Source: Terriglobia bacterium (GTDB lineage: Bacteria; Acidobacteriota; Terriglobia; Terriglobales; Acidobacteriaceae). From it: a stretch of 64,000 bases of DNA. The stretch spans positions 118,064-182,063 of the forward strand of contig JAIQFH010000007.1 in NCBI GenBank assembly GCA_020073385.1. The letters run 5' to 3'. Below are positions 8,107 through 16,963 of the stretch, piece by piece; positions within the stretch are counted from its first letter, which is position 1; every line of letters begins with the position of its first letter. The notes under the pieces were generated by a model that was not told the DNA's origin, did no database searches, and saw only the letters and a list, made by a program, of their open reading frames with translations. The translations under genes were made by a program, and so were the position numbers.

Positions 8107-8850
8107 ATGTCTCTCGCTGGACACGTGGCATTCGTTACCGGCGCATCGCAAGGCATAGGACGTGCCTGCGCTCTTAGACTGGCAAAGGAAGGCGCGACCG
8201 TGGCGGTCGCTGCCCGCAATCAGGAGAAACTCCACGAACTGGTAAGCGAGATCACCGCCGCCGGCGGTCAGGCCGTGGCCTTTCCCCTCGATGTCGTCGA
8301 CGAGGAGCAGGTCAAGACGATGATCAAGGCTGCCATCGCGCAATTCGGGAAGATTGACATTCTTGTCAATAATGCCGGCATAACGCGGGACCAGCTCGTA
8401 ATGCGCATGAAGCGGGCGGACTGGGACACGGTGCTGCAGACGAACCTCACGTCCGCCTATCTCTGCGTTCAGCAGGTCATTCCGTCGATGCTCAAGCAGC
8501 GCTGGGGCCGGATCATCAACGTCACCAGCGTATTCGGCCAGATGGGGCAAGCCGGGCAGGCCAACTACGCGGCATCGAAGGCGGGGCTGATCGGCTTGAC
8601 GATGGCGATTGCCCGCGAAGTGGGGTCGCGCAACATTACTTGTAACGCGGTGGCACCTGGATTCATCGAAACTCCCATGACCGATGTGCTCAGCGACGAA
8701 TTCAAGCAGAACGCGGTCAAGCAGATTCCGCTGGGTCGGGTGGGGACCACCGTAGACATCGCTGGCGCGGTCGCATTTCTTGCGTCCGAGGACGCTTCTT
8801 ACATCACCGGGCACGTGTTGAGCGTGAACGGCGGCATGTTGATGGGGTAG
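8107..8850 (+). CDS. fabG: 3-oxoacyl-ACP reductase, FabG-type SDR
   Basis: This 247-residue short-chain dehydrogenase reduces 3-oxoacyl-ACP to 3-hydroxyacyl-ACP with NADPH in type II fatty acid synthesis. The cofactor loop TGASQGIG is at about 11-18, NNAG near 89, and the catalytic Ser/Tyr/Lys are found in VTSVFG and YAASKAG. The VAPGFIETPM and ITGHVLSVNGGM ends are characteristic of FabG. The start follows GGGAGA at a normal distance. It is not in a fab cluster here, so involvement in another 3-oxoacyl pathway is possible. Confidence 0.9.
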   Translation: MSLAGHVAFVTGASQGIGRACALRLAKEGATVAVAARNQEKLHELVSEITAAGGQAVAFPLDVVDEEQVKTMIKAAIAQFGKIDILVNNAGITRDQLVMRMKRADWDTVLQTNLTSAYLCVQQVIPSMLKQRWGRIINVTSVFGQMGQAGQANYAASKAGLIGLTMAIAREVGSRNITCNAVAPGFIETPMTDVLSDEFKQNAVKQIPLGRVGTTVDIAGAVAFLASEDASYITGHVLSVNGGMLMG

Positions 8851-8858
8851 AAATCACG

Positions 8859-8954
8859 CACCACAGAGGATACAGAGGCTCACAGTGGAAAACATGAAAG
8901 CCGAAAAGAGAGATTTTGAGATTTCCTCTGTGCCCTCTGTACCCCCTGTGGTGA
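8859..8954. repeat. Nonad-period inverted repeat (CACAGAGGA family)
   Basis: The left arm ACCACAGAGGATACAGAGG starts at 8860. The right arm 8925-8953 runs CCTCTGTG, CCCTCTGTA, CCCCTGTGGTG. The candidate start codons of the following GNAT gene lie inside the loop or the right arm. Confidence 0.8.
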
Positions 8955-9424
8955 AAGACGTTTCTTTTCGGCAAGCCGAATCTGCCGCAGAAATCGCCCA
9001 AGCCCGCGAACTCTTCCTTGAATATGCGCAGTCGCTCGGCTTCAGCCTGTGCTTCCAGAACTTCGACAAGGAACTCGCGAACCTTCCTGGGGATTACGTG
9101 CCGCCCGAAGGGCGCCTGCTGCTGACGCAATTCGAAGGCCAAGTAGCGGGATGCGTCGCGCTGCATAAGCTGGAAGACGGCATCTGCGAAATGAAGCGTC
9201 TTTACTTGCGGCCGAAATTTCGCGGGAAGGGGCTGGGGCGCGCGATCGCCGACCGCATCATTGCCGAAGCCCGTGCGATCGGGTACCAGCGCATGCGACT
9301 CGACACGGTCGAGCCTGTGATGAAAGACGCGGTTGCGATGTACCGCCGGATCGGATTTCGCGAGATCGCTCCGTACTGCAAGAATCCCATCGCCGGCGCG
9401 CTCTACATGGAACTGCAGTTGTAA
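8885..9424 (+). CDS. GNAT-family N-acetyltransferase
   Basis: This protein of up to 179 residues transfers an acetyl group from acetyl-CoA to an unidentified amine. The core runs from VSFRQAESAAEIAQARELF to the end. The acetyl-CoA-binding motif A is MKRLYLRPKFRGKGLGRAIAD (R-x-x-G-x-G/A, about 104-124), and motif B is AVAMYRRIGFREI. The first about 20 residues (with SSVPSVPPVV) are encoded by a dispersed inverted repeat (8859-8954) and are probably not ancestral. Possible starts are GTG 8885, ATG 8894, or GTG 8948/8951 after the repeat, none with a strong ribosome-binding site. It follows fabG by 34 nt. Confidence 0.85.
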   Translation: MENMKAEKRDFEISSVPSVPPVVKDVSFRQAESAAEIAQARELFLEYAQSLGFSLCFQNFDKELANLPGDYVPPEGRLLLTQFEGQVAGCVALHKLEDGICEMKRLYLRPKFRGKGLGRAIADRIIAEARAIGYQRMRLDTVEPVMKDAVAMYRRIGFREIAPYCKNPIAGALYMELQL

Positions 9425-9497
9425 ATCGGCACTGTCTTCAGCCACAATATCCGCCACGATCTTGACTGGTCATCTCTTGGGGAAAGAGTTCACCACC

Positions 9498-10241
9498 ATG
9501 AAAAGAATCTTTGCGCTCGCCGCCGTTCTCATACTCGCTGCGTCCACCTGGGCTGCCGACGGAAAGACCGTCAGTTACAAGAGCGGCGATGAAACCGTAC
9601 AAGGGACGCTCTACACGCCCTCGGGCAAGGGACCATTCCCGGCGCTCATCGTGATCCACGAATGGTGGGGCTTGAATGACTGGGTGAAGGAACAAGCGTC
9701 GAAGCTTTCGGACCAGGGTTATGTCACGCTGGCGGTCGATCTGTATCGCGGCAAAGTTGCGACGACTCCCGACATGGCCCACGAGATCATGCGCGGAGTT
9801 CCGGAAGACCGCGCCAAACGCGACCTTCACGCCGCTTTTGAGTTCCTGGCCGCGCAGCCGAACGTGAAGAAAGACCGCATCGGCGCCATCGGTTGGTGCA
9901 TGGGCGGCGGCTACTCGCTCGATGTCGCGCTGCAGGAGCCCACGCTCGCGGCTGACGTCATCAACTATGGACACCTGGCTACCGATCCGGAAGCGCTGAA
10001 GAAAATCCATGCGCCCATCCTCGGGCTTTTTGGAGCGCAGGATCGCGGCATACCGCCAGCGGACGTTCGCAAGTTCGGAGAAAGTCTCGAGCAGATAGGA
10101 AAGAAAATCGAGATCAAGATTTACGACGATGCAGGACACGCGTTCGAGAATCCCAACAACAAAGACGGGTATCGCGAGGCCGATGCTGCCGATGCATGGA
10201 AGCGTACTGTGGAGTTTCTGGCGATGAATTTGAAGAAATAA
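9498..10241 (+). CDS. Secreted dienelactone hydrolase-family protein
   Basis: This 247-residue alpha/beta hydrolase has an N-terminal signal peptide (MKRIFALAAVLILAASTWAA, cleavage after AWA-like site about residue 19). The catalytic triad of the dienelactone hydrolase family is visible: nucleophile Cys in GWCMGGG, Asp in FGAQDRGI, His in DAGHAFEN. HEWWGLNDWVKE is the family's oxyanion-side motif. Known members hydrolyse dienelactone or other esters and lactones; the substrate here is unknown and export suggests a periplasmic role. The ATG at 9498 is chosen because it begins the signal peptide. Confidence 0.9.
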   Translation: MKRIFALAAVLILAASTWAADGKTVSYKSGDETVQGTLYTPSGKGPFPALIVIHEWWGLNDWVKEQASKLSDQGYVTLAVDLYRGKVATTPDMAHEIMRGVPEDRAKRDLHAAFEFLAAQPNVKKDRIGAIGWCMGGGYSLDVALQEPTLAADVINYGHLATDPEALKKIHAPILGLFGAQDRGIPPADVRKFGESLEQIGKKIEIKIYDDAGHAFENPNNKDGYREADAADAWKRTVEFLAMNLKK

Positions 10242-10384
10242 GACGAGTTCCACTGCTCGCGAAAAGCCGCGCCGGACGGATGGTTTGAACGGAAGCCAAT
10301 TCCTTGTACAGCGTATAAGTAATACTAAAATATCGACAAAAATCACTCACTGCCATTCGTTTTCCACATGGCACGAAGGTCTTA

Positions 10385-10810
10385 GTGATTGGCACAAATT
10401 TCCCCTTGCCAGAAGTTGCCGCTCTGGTTACCATGACCCATCCTGAAATGCTCCCTACCATGAATATCGGCGAGACCATCCGCAACTACCGGCTCCAAAA
10501 AGGGATGTCTCAGGGCGACATCGAAAAGCGAACTGGCCTGCTGCGCTGCTACCTGTCGCGCGTCGAAAACGGCCACACCATTCCGTCGCTGGATACGCTG
10601 TCGAAGATCGCCGGAGCCATGGAGTTACCACTTTCACAATTCTTCTCCGATCCGAATCACAGCAACGGGTCCAAGGGACTGCCTCAGCTCTCCGACGACG
10701 AAGTCCGCTTCCTGAGCCAGATCCGCCGCTACTCTACCAGCCTGAACGACAGCGACCGCAAGCTGGTGCTCGCCATGGTCAAAAAGATGGCGTCGAATTC
10801 CGCGAAATAG
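10385..10810 (+). CDS. XRE-family HTH transcriptional regulator
   Basis: This 141-residue cytoplasmic DNA-binding protein has a Cro/CI-type helix-turn-helix at about residues 28-83 (IGETIRNYRLQKGMSQGDIEKRTGLLRCYLSRVENGHTIPSLDTL). A short helical C-terminal region (LSDDEVRFLSQIRRY...LVLAMVKKMA) follows. GTG at 10385 is preceded by GAAGG with a 5-nt gap. ATGs at 10433, 10448 and 10460 are alternatives without a comparable site. No adjacent target operon is obvious; the regulon cannot be inferred. Confidence 0.88.
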   Translation: MIGTNFPLPEVAALVTMTHPEMLPTMNIGETIRNYRLQKGMSQGDIEKRTGLLRCYLSRVENGHTIPSLDTLSKIAGAMELPLSQFFSDPNHSNGSKGLPQLSDDEVRFLSQIRRYSTSLNDSDRKLVLAMVKKMASNSAK

Positions 10811-10951
10811 CTTCTAGCTCCTGGCTTCTGGCCAAATCACAGAACTTCTCGCGCTGGCCGCCAGTCTGCCAAAGGTTGCATCCTACGCTCCCTGTCTACG
10901 GCTTCTCCACAAGCTAGAAGCTAGAAGCTAGCAGCTAGGAGCTAAGAGCTG
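10808..10951. repeat. Heptad-period inverted repeat (CTAGAAG word)
   Basis: The right arm at 10911-10951 reads as tandem 7-nt words CTAGAAG, CTAGAAG, CTAGCAG, CTAGGAG, CTAAGAG. The left arm at 10808-10832 is the imperfect complement (TAGCTTC, TAGCTCC, TGGCTTC). The loop is about 80 nt, and a TTTTCC tract follows the right arm. It fills most of the gap after the XRE gene. Confidence 0.8.
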
Positions 10952-11057
10952 TTTTCCTGTGACCTTCATCACTGACATTTTTCCTACCGCTGCTATCGTT
11001 CTCCTCGCTTCTTGATCCTACACATCGCGCCCTTTGTCTTCTGCGAGTGAGGTCGTC

Positions 11058-11666
11058 ATGACCAAGAAAACCAAGCTGGACCTTTATAAGGAATTCAAGT
11101 CGGAGTACGTCACGTCAAAAGAGCCCGTGCTGGTCGTGGTGGGCCCTGCCAAATATTTATCGATTACCGGACAAGGAACGCCTGGAGGAGAACGCTTTCG
11201 ATCCCACATCTCAGCACTCTATTCCGTTGCTTTTACACTAAAGATGTCCGAAAAACTTGCGGGGCATGACTACAAGGTCTGCCATCTGGAAGGTCAATGG
11301 TGGGCGGACGACGGCTCGGATTTTCGCACGCACCAGACCAGGAAGTGGCAGTGGCGCCTGCTGATTCGCGTGCCCGAATTCATCAATCAGAAGCAGGTGG
11401 ACGCTGCTATTCAGACGGTGCTGACAAACGCCAAGTCCGCACTGGCAGGCCAAGTGAAACTGGAGGAGTTGACGGAAGGCCGGTGCGTGCAGATGCTGCA
11501 CGTCGGGCCGTACGCGGAAGAAAAGGCCTCGGTCGCCAGGATGCACGAGTTGGCGGAAGACAATGGCGTACGCCTGCGCGGACCGCATCACGAGATCTAT
11601 CTTTCGGATCCCAACCGCGTTCCTCCGCAGCGGTTGCGTACCATCCTGCGATATCCGGTGGAGTGA
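11058..11666 (+). CDS. GyrI-like small-molecule-binding domain protein
   Basis: This cytoplasmic protein of 202 residues belongs to the GyrI-like (SOUL/GyrI superfamily) domain group. Characteristic stretches are KYLSITGQGTPGGERF near the N-terminus, CHLEGQWW in the middle and MLHVGPYAEEKASVARMHE followed by GPHHEIYLSDPNRVPPQRLRTILR at the end. The family comprises stand-alone sensor or ligand-binding proteins related to the effector domain of BmrR. No HTH is present, so it is not itself a regulator. The start at 11058 follows GAGG at the usual spacing. Confidence 0.88.
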   Translation: MTKKTKLDLYKEFKSEYVTSKEPVLVVVGPAKYLSITGQGTPGGERFRSHISALYSVAFTLKMSEKLAGHDYKVCHLEGQWWADDGSDFRTHQTRKWQWRLLIRVPEFINQKQVDAAIQTVLTNAKSALAGQVKLEELTEGRCVQMLHVGPYAEEKASVARMHELAEDNGVRLRGPHHEIYLSDPNRVPPQRLRTILRYPVE

Positions 11667-11672
11667 ACCCTC

Positions 11673-11744
11673 GTCGTTGGTCGATGCCGTTGGTCGTTCG
11701 CCAAACCGTTTGTTGACTACGGATGGCCCCCGACCAACGACCAG
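11673..11744. repeat. Heptad-period inverted repeat (CGTTGGT word)
   Basis: The left arm 11673-11700 contains CGTTGGT repeated with 6-7-nt spacing. The right arm 11730-11742 is CGACCAACGACCA. The same word family appears as a single arm near 22978-23008. Confidence 0.65.
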
Positions 11745-11837
11745 CCTTCCCCTTACTTTCGTACCATGTCCCTTGGTGCCCGATGGGGATCTCGTGCCGG
11801 GGATTGCCTCTCCTCTAGACTATGCGTGGAGACCTCT

Positions 11838-12470
11838 GTGACCACCGACGAGGAACTGAATGTTCTCGACACGCAACTGCGCCGGCTGAAGATCGAGTAC
11901 GAGATTTTCTTCAGCAATCCGAGCAAACGTCCTCCCACGGACATCGAGTGGAAGGTGCTCGCTCTGTTGCGGAAGTTTTCCGATGGCGGCCGCATGAACT
12001 TTTCGCAGCGCTACCGCTACAACGAAATGGCGCAGCGGTATGCCATCTACAGCGATTTATGGCGCAAGAAGTGCCGCATTCGCGAGGAAGGATACCGCCG
12101 TCCGCAGGACGCTCTGTTGTCGGTGCAGGGAGTCCGCACGGCGGAAGAAGAGCACAAGCCCCACCATCCCGTGTACGGTGTCAGCCATGCTGCGGCGGCG
12201 GCCGCCGTGGGCGGAAATGCGGCGGCGCCGCACTTCACGCTCCATAGCGTTGACCCGTCGGAGCGCGAGCAGGTGGAGCGGCTCTACAACTCCCTGGTCG
12301 CGGCCAAGAAAAAGGCGGGAGAAAACGTTACCGGTACGATCGACTCGTTCACTGCGTTCGTGCAGAAAAAGACGGAGCAGATTCGCAAGCAATATCACTG
12401 TGAAGGCGTCGAATACTCGGTCGAATTGGCCGACGGTCACGTGAAGCTGAAGGCCAAGGCCAAGACTTAG
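11838..12470 (+). CDS. MXAN_5187 C-terminal-domain-like protein
   Basis: This 210-residue cytoplasmic protein has no known function. Residues about 1-85 (LNVLDTQLRRLKIEYEIFFSN, RPPTDIEWKVLALLRKF, MNFSQRYRYNEMAQRYAIYSDLWRKKCRIREEG) resemble the helical C-terminal domain first named from the Myxococcus protein MXAN_5187. An alanine/glycine-rich hinge and a second helical region with many charged residues (RLYNSLVAAKKKAGENVT...FVQKKTEQIRKQY) follow. The GTG at 11838 has GGAG seven nt upstream; the frame also has an ATG at 11766. A terminator follows at 12499-12527. Confidence 0.75.
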   Translation: MTTDEELNVLDTQLRRLKIEYEIFFSNPSKRPPTDIEWKVLALLRKFSDGGRMNFSQRYRYNEMAQRYAIYSDLWRKKCRIREEGYRRPQDALLSVQGVRTAEEEHKPHHPVYGVSHAAAAAAVGGNAAAPHFTLHSVDPSEREQVERLYNSLVAAKKKAGENVTGTIDSFTAFVQKKTEQIRKQYHCEGVEYSVELADGHVKLKAKAKT

Positions 12471-12498
12471 TCGACGTTCACTCCTTCTCTCAACTGAG

Positions 12499-12527
12499 GC
12501 CGCGGGTTTGCCGCGGCATTTTCTTTT
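12499..12527 (+). terminator. Rho-independent terminator
   Basis: Perfect 7-bp stem GCCGCGG (12499-12505) / CCGCGGC (12511-12517), 5-nt loop, then ATTTTCTTTT. It lies 29 nt after the stop of the MXAN_5187-like gene. Confidence 0.85.
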
Positions 12528-12631
12528 CCTACCTTCCAGTCGCGACTCTCGAACCAGCGCTTAGGGCACGAGCGATCGACGACCGCTTACTGATAAAATC
12601 TCCGGTCGCCATCCATTTTCCAGAGGCCATC

Positions 12632-14179
12632 ATGTCCCGTATTCAGCGCGCCATCCTGAGCGTCACCGACAAGACCGGACTCGTCGATTTCGCGCGTAGA
12701 CTCTCCGCCCTCGGCATCGAACTCATCTCCACCGGAGGCACTGCCAAACTGCTTCGCGACTCCGGCATCACCGTAAGAGACATCTCGGATCTGACAGGTT
12801 TTCCCGAGATGCTCGACGGCCGCGTGAAGACACTGCATCCCAAGGTTCACGGGGGAATCCTGCATCGGCGGGAAGATCCCAACCACGTGGCCGCGGTGAA
12901 AGAGCACGGCATTCAGCCCATCGATATGGTGGTTGTGAATCTTTATGCCTTCGAAAAAACCGCGGCCAAGCCCGGGGTCGCATTCGAAGAACTGATCGAG
13001 AACATCGATATTGGCGGGCCATCAATGATCCGCTCGGCGGCAAAAAACTTTCAGGACGTGGCCATCGTGACTTCGCCGGCGGATTACGGCGCGATCGCTG
13101 CCGAACTCGAACATGAGAAGGGAAAACTCTCGAAAGAAACGAAGTGGCGGCTCGCGCAAAAGGCGTTCGCTACGACGGCGGCATACGATTCCGCGATCGC
13201 TTCAACGCTGGAGCAAATCAGCCCGGAGAAGATGCAGCGGGAATCCAGCTTCCCGAATACTCTGCGGTTCTCATTTCACAAGACTCTCGACCTGCGCTAC
13301 GGCGAAAATCCGCACCAGAAAGCTGCAATGTATTCCGACGGCTCGGGCGCAGGGGTTGCGAACGCGCGGCAGTTGCAGGGCAAGGAACTGTCCTACAACA
13401 ACATCGTCGACCTGCAAGCGGCGTGGGATCTGGCGCAGGAATTCGACGAGCCGGTGGTCGCCATTATCAAGCACACCAATCCCTGCGGCACGGCGACTGG
13501 AAAGACGCTGGCCGAGGCCTACAAGCGGGCGCTGGAGTGCGATCCCGTGTCAGCGTTTGGCGGTGTCATTGGCGTGAACCGTCCCGTCGACGCCGGGGCG
13601 GCGGAGGAGATGCACAAGCTCTTCCTGGAGGTAATAGCCGCGCCCGGGTTTGACGAAGCGGCGAAGGCAAAATTCGCGTCGAAGAAGAACCTCCGGCTGG
13701 TGGAAGTGAAAGCCGCGGATCAGAAATGGATCCTGAAGAATGTTTCTGGAGGCATGCTCGTACAAGACGCCGACGTGCGCCCGTTACAGGATGCTGACTT
13801 GAGGGTAGTCACGAAACGGCCGCCGACCCCGGAAGAGATGCGCGCGCTGCTTTTTGCCTGGAAGGTGTGCAAGCACGTGAAATCCAACGCGATCGTCTAT
13901 GCGCGCGAAGGACAGACGGTGGGCGTGGGCGCTGGGCAAATGTCGCGGGTCGACTCGGCTAAGATCGGTGCAATGAAGGCTCAACTGCCACTCAAGGGCA
14001 CTGTGGTCGCTTCCGACGCGTTCTTTCCTTTCCCGGACGGTGTCGAAGAGATTGCGAAGGCCGGGGCCACGGCCGTGATCCAGCCCGGCGGCTCGCAACG
14101 CGATCCGGAAGTGATCGGAGCCGCCGACCGCCTGGGGCTGGCAATGGTGTTTACGGGAGTGAGGCACTTCAGACACTAA
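12632..14179 (+). CDS. purH: Bifunctional AICAR formyltransferase/IMP cyclohydrolase
   Basis: This 515-residue enzyme performs the last two steps of de novo IMP synthesis. The N-terminal cyclohydrolase domain opens [19 protein letters not shown], followed by [15 protein letters not shown] and [22 protein letters not shown]. The formyltransferase domain contains [12 protein letters not shown], the catalytic KHTNPCG (Lys-His) near residue 283, [23 protein letters not shown] and the end [12 protein letters not shown]...IQPGGSQRD. Length and motif order are standard. Confidence 0.97.
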   Translation: MSRIQRAILSVTDKTGLVDFARRLSALGIELISTGGTAKLLRDSGITVRDISDLTGFPEMLDGRVKTLHPKVHGGILHRREDPNHVAAVKEHGIQPIDMVVVNLYAFEKTAAKPGVAFEELIENIDIGGPSMIRSAAKNFQDVAIVTSPADYGAIAAELEHEKGKLSKETKWRLAQKAFATTAAYDSAIASTLEQISPEKMQRESSFPNTLRFSFHKTLDLRYGENPHQKAAMYSDGSGAGVANARQLQGKELSYNNIVDLQAAWDLAQEFDEPVVAIIKHTNPCGTATGKTLAEAYKRALECDPVSAFGGVIGVNRPVDAGAAEEMHKLFLEVIAAPGFDEAAKAKFASKKNLRLVEVKAADQKWILKNVSGGMLVQDADVRPLQDADLRVVTKRPPTPEEMRALLFAWKVCKHVKSNAIVYAREGQTVGVGAGQMSRVDSAKIGAMKAQLPLKGTVVASDAFFPFPDGVEEIAKAGATAVIQPGGSQRDPEVIGAADRLGLAMVFTGVRHFRH

Positions 14180-14563
14180 GAGCGGACCTCGGACCTTGGA
14201 CCTCGGCAACACTGATTCACTCAATCGCAACCCATTTCGGCCAGACGCCGCCGAAAGAGGCATTTCAGCACCCTGACGTGCCCTCAGTAACCGCCAGCGA
14301 TACGCCTATCGCTCAGGCGCGGCTGAGAGGGGGCCCCTTTCAAAACCAGCACAAAACAGGAGCTCTCAGTATCTTGGACGTCAGGTTTCCAACCATTACC
14401 GGGTCGTTGTACTTCTGGAATGTCCATTTACTTTCCTTTACACCACATTTGTTTCCAACCCTCAGAAACCGGGTTAGAATAAAGGCACCTTCCCCCCGAC
14501 GGCTTTGCATCCAACAAGCTGAGGTAATCCGGAAGCGCGCTGTGAGCGCAGTCAAGGTCCTGA
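14180..14563. other. 384-nt intergenic region: single heptad arm and nested hairpins
   Basis: No gene was recognised. Immediately after purH is a single arm of the GGACCTC heptad family (14185-14210). TTTCGGC/GCCGAAA (14235-14256) is a possible weak terminator without a T tract. At 14281-14337 nested hairpins CCCTCAG ... AGCGAT-ATCGCT ... CTGAGAGGG are followed by GGGGGCCCC, a potentially structured leader of the TPR gene downstream. Confidence 0.5.
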
Positions 14564-16642
14564 ATGATGAGAATTTTCCCTCTTTTCTTAGTTTTGGGAG
14601 TGGCATCTATCGCTGTCGCTCAAACCGGCCAATCCACGCCCGCCACAGGGGACTCCAGCCAGCCCGCGCCGCGCAAAGTCGACAAAGCGGCCGCCTACTA
14701 CCACTACACGCTGGCTCATATGTACGAGGAAATGGTTACGGCGTACGGCCGCAGCGACCTGGCCCTGAAGGCGACCGAGGAATACCGGCTGGCGATTGAA
14801 GCGGATCCGTCGTCGGAATTCCTGACCTCAAGCTTGGCCGAGCTCTACGTCAAGACCGGACGCATTGCCGATGCCGTAAGAGAAGCCCAAGACATCATCA
14901 AGCGCGATCCGACGAATCTGGAAGCTCACAAACTTCTGGGCCGAATCTACCTGCGTTCTCTGGGCGACATGCCGGGCGGAAATGGGTCGGACAATATTCT
15001 GAAGCTCGCGATCGAGCAGTACCAGGAAATCGTGAGGCTCGACCCGCAGAGCGTAGACGATCACTTGCTGCTCGGCCGCCTGTATCGCTTGAGTAACGAC
15101 ATGCCGAAGGCAGAGGCCGAACTGAACACGGCGATCAAGATCGATCCCAGTTCCGAAGAGGCGGTCACCACGTTGGCGATGCTGTACACCGATGAGGGCG
15201 ATACGGCACATGCGCTCAAGGTTCTGAGCTCGATTCCCGACTCGGCGCGCTCGGCCAAGTTGTATTCCGCGCTCGGAGCCGCGTACGAACAGCGCAAGGA
15301 ATACAAGAACGCTATCGATTCCTACAAGCACGCCATCGTACTCGATCGCGACAATCTGGACGCAATCCGCGGTCTCGCCGAAAACTATTTGAATGATGGC
15401 CAGCTCGACGCCGCGCTCGAACAGTACAAGGTCATCTCAGATTCGAATCCCGAAGACGCGCAGACTTACGTTCGCATCGCCGAGATCTACCGGAGGCAGG
15501 CGAAATATGATCTGGCGCTGGAAAATCTGAAGCACGCTGATACCTTGATCCCTGACACCGCGGAAGTCCCTTACAGCATGGCTGCCGTGTACCAGGCGCA
15601 GGGACGCTACGATGAAGCGGCCAAGCTGCTGCAGGATCTTCTGAAGAAAACCGAAAAGAGCAGCGAAATCGGCACCAGCCAGACCGACCGGAACAATCGC
15701 GCGATCTTCATCGAGCGGCTGGGCATGGTCTACCGCGAGCAGGAGAACTACACAGCGGCGGTCGACACATTCCGCAAGATGCTCACGCTGGGCGATGAGA
15801 ATGCCCGCAGCGGCTATCAGGAGATCATCGACACATATCGCGACGCTAAGCAGTGGCCACAGGCCACGGCCGCAGCGAAAGAAGCGGTGCAGAAGCTGCC
15901 AAACGATCGCGACCTGCGCATGGTGCTGGATGCGCAACTCGCCGACATGGGCGAGTTCGATCAGGCAGTCGCGGATATTAAGGGCATGCTCAAAGGCGGT
16001 CCGGAAGACCGAGATGTTCACCTCCGGCTAGCCATCATCTACACCCGCGCCAAGCGCTGGAGCGATGCCGAACAGTCACTCGCCAAGGCGGAGCAGCTGT
16101 CAAGCAAGGCCGACGACAAAGCATACGTGAGCTTCCTGCGCGGCGACCTCTACCAGCGGCAGAAGATGTTCGACCAGGCAGACAGCGAGTTCCGCAAAGT
16201 ACTGGCCGTGACCCCGCCGACGGATCCGCAGGCGGCGGCGACGCTGAACTATCTCGGATACATGAATGCCGATCGCGGCGTGAAGCTTGAGGAATCGCTC
16301 AACTACATCAAGCAGGCACTTACCTTCGAGCCGAACAACGGAGCGTACCTCGATTCGCTCGGCTGGGCTTACTTCAAGCTGGGCAAGTACGATCTGGCGG
16401 AAGAGAACCTGAACAAAGCTTCGGTGCACATGGGATCCGATCCTACGGTGCAGGAACATTTGGGCGATCTGTATCAGAAGACGGGACGCTTGAAACTGGC
16501 CGCCTCGCATTGGGATCGCGCGGTGCAGGAATGGAATCGGACCGTTCCCGCCGAGCAGGACTCGGAAACCTTCGCCAAGGTGCAGCAGAAACTTGACGCT
16601 GCCAAAGTAAAGTTGGCGAAAGAAGACTCGAACAAACAGTAA
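14564..16642 (+). CDS. Exported TPR-repeat protein
   Basis: This 692-residue protein has a signal peptide (MMRIFPLFLVLGVASIAVAQ) and then tetratricopeptide repeats over nearly the whole mature length. Examples are EAHKLLGRIYLRS, LAIEQYQEIVRLDPQSVDDHLLLGRLYRLS, AEAELNTAIKIDPSSEEAVTTLAMLY and ENLKHADTLIPDTAEVPYSMAAVY. The C-terminal copy is very well conserved (SLNYIKQALTFEPNNGAYLDSLGWAYFKLG). Such proteins usually scaffold envelope or polysaccharide-export complexes; no enzyme domain is seen. The N-terminus of the mature part is low-complexity (S/T/P/Q). Its specific partner is unknown. Confidence 0.85.
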   Translation: MMRIFPLFLVLGVASIAVAQTGQSTPATGDSSQPAPRKVDKAAAYYHYTLAHMYEEMVTAYGRSDLALKATEEYRLAIEADPSSEFLTSSLAELYVKTGRIADAVREAQDIIKRDPTNLEAHKLLGRIYLRSLGDMPGGNGSDNILKLAIEQYQEIVRLDPQSVDDHLLLGRLYRLSNDMPKAEAELNTAIKIDPSSEEAVTTLAMLYTDEGDTAHALKVLSSIPDSARSAKLYSALGAAYEQRKEYKNAIDSYKHAIVLDRDNLDAIRGLAENYLNDGQLDAALEQYKVISDSNPEDAQTYVRIAEIYRRQAKYDLALENLKHADTLIPDTAEVPYSMAAVYQAQGRYDEAAKLLQDLLKKTEKSSEIGTSQTDRNNRAIFIERLGMVYREQENYTAAVDTFRKMLTLGDENARSGYQEIIDTYRDAKQWPQATAAAKEAVQKLPNDRDLRMVLDAQLADMGEFDQAVADIKGMLKGGPEDRDVHLRLAIIYTRAKRWSDAEQSLAKAEQLSSKADDKAYVSFLRGDLYQRQKMFDQADSEFRKVLAVTPPTDPQAAATLNYLGYMNADRGVKLEESLNYIKQALTFEPNNGAYLDSLGWAYFKLGKYDLAEENLNKASVHMGSDPTVQEHLGDLYQKTGRLKLAASHWDRAVQEWNRTVPAEQDSETFAKVQQKLDAAKVKLAKEDSNKQ

Positions 16643-16648
16643 CTTGAG

Positions 16649-16818
16649 GGTGCCCCATCCTAACGGCGCGTCTTTTGCGACGTTAGGGTGGGGACTTTGC
16701 TGGAGAACTCGATTTGGGGTGGCGCAGCGCTTTCAGCGCTGCGAGGAAGCCTTTCTTTTCTGCTGGGCTTTAGCCCCTGAGGTCTGGCAAGGGCTTTCAG
16801 CAAGGGTAAAGCCCTGCC
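16649..16818. repeat. Cluster of palindromic repeats after the TPR gene
   Basis: In order: the inverted pair GTGCCCCATCCTAACG (16650-16665) / CGTTAGGGTGGGGA (16681-16694); CGCAGCGCT-TTC-AGCGCTGCG (16723-16743, perfect 9-bp stem); GGGCTTTAGCCCC (16765-16777); and GGCAAGGGCTT...AAAGCCCTGCC (16786-16818). The middle hairpins resemble those inside the MITE-like element at 39922-40060. Confidence 0.75.
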
Positions 16819-16870
16819 AAGCTCCCGCGGTCGTGACAATCCGTCCACCGTCTCGCGATAAACTTCTCTG

Positions 16871-16963
16871 ATGATGCAGACAGCCCTGAGCATCACCATT
16901 CGCCAAGGCACCACCGGCGACATTCCGGAGATGCCCGCCAGCGACGCCGCATGTGCGAGGACA
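16871..16963 (+). pseudogene. 5' fragment of a frameshifted GNAT acetyltransferase
   Basis: ATG at 16871 encodes MMQTALSITIRQGTTGDIPEM, a typical GNAT N-terminus (ITIRQ...DIPEM), then runs into a stop at 16961-16963. The continuation of the family (RQRRRMCEDMNYTDADV) is encoded one frame away from about 16937. One extra base near 16932-16936 would join both parts into a 158-residue protein. It is either a real frameshift or an assembly error. Confidence 0.65.

Noticed and set aside
10911..10951. Tandem 7-nt repeats considered as a CRISPR array
   Set aside because: Units are only 7 nt with no spacers and are part of an inverted pair; no cas genes are present.
14322..14345. CTGAGA-like string reminiscent of the thiamine pyrophosphate riboswitch
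   Set aside because: The other conserved TPP elements (ACCTGAT-type box and flanking helices) are absent, and the downstream gene is a TPR protein unrelated to thiamine.
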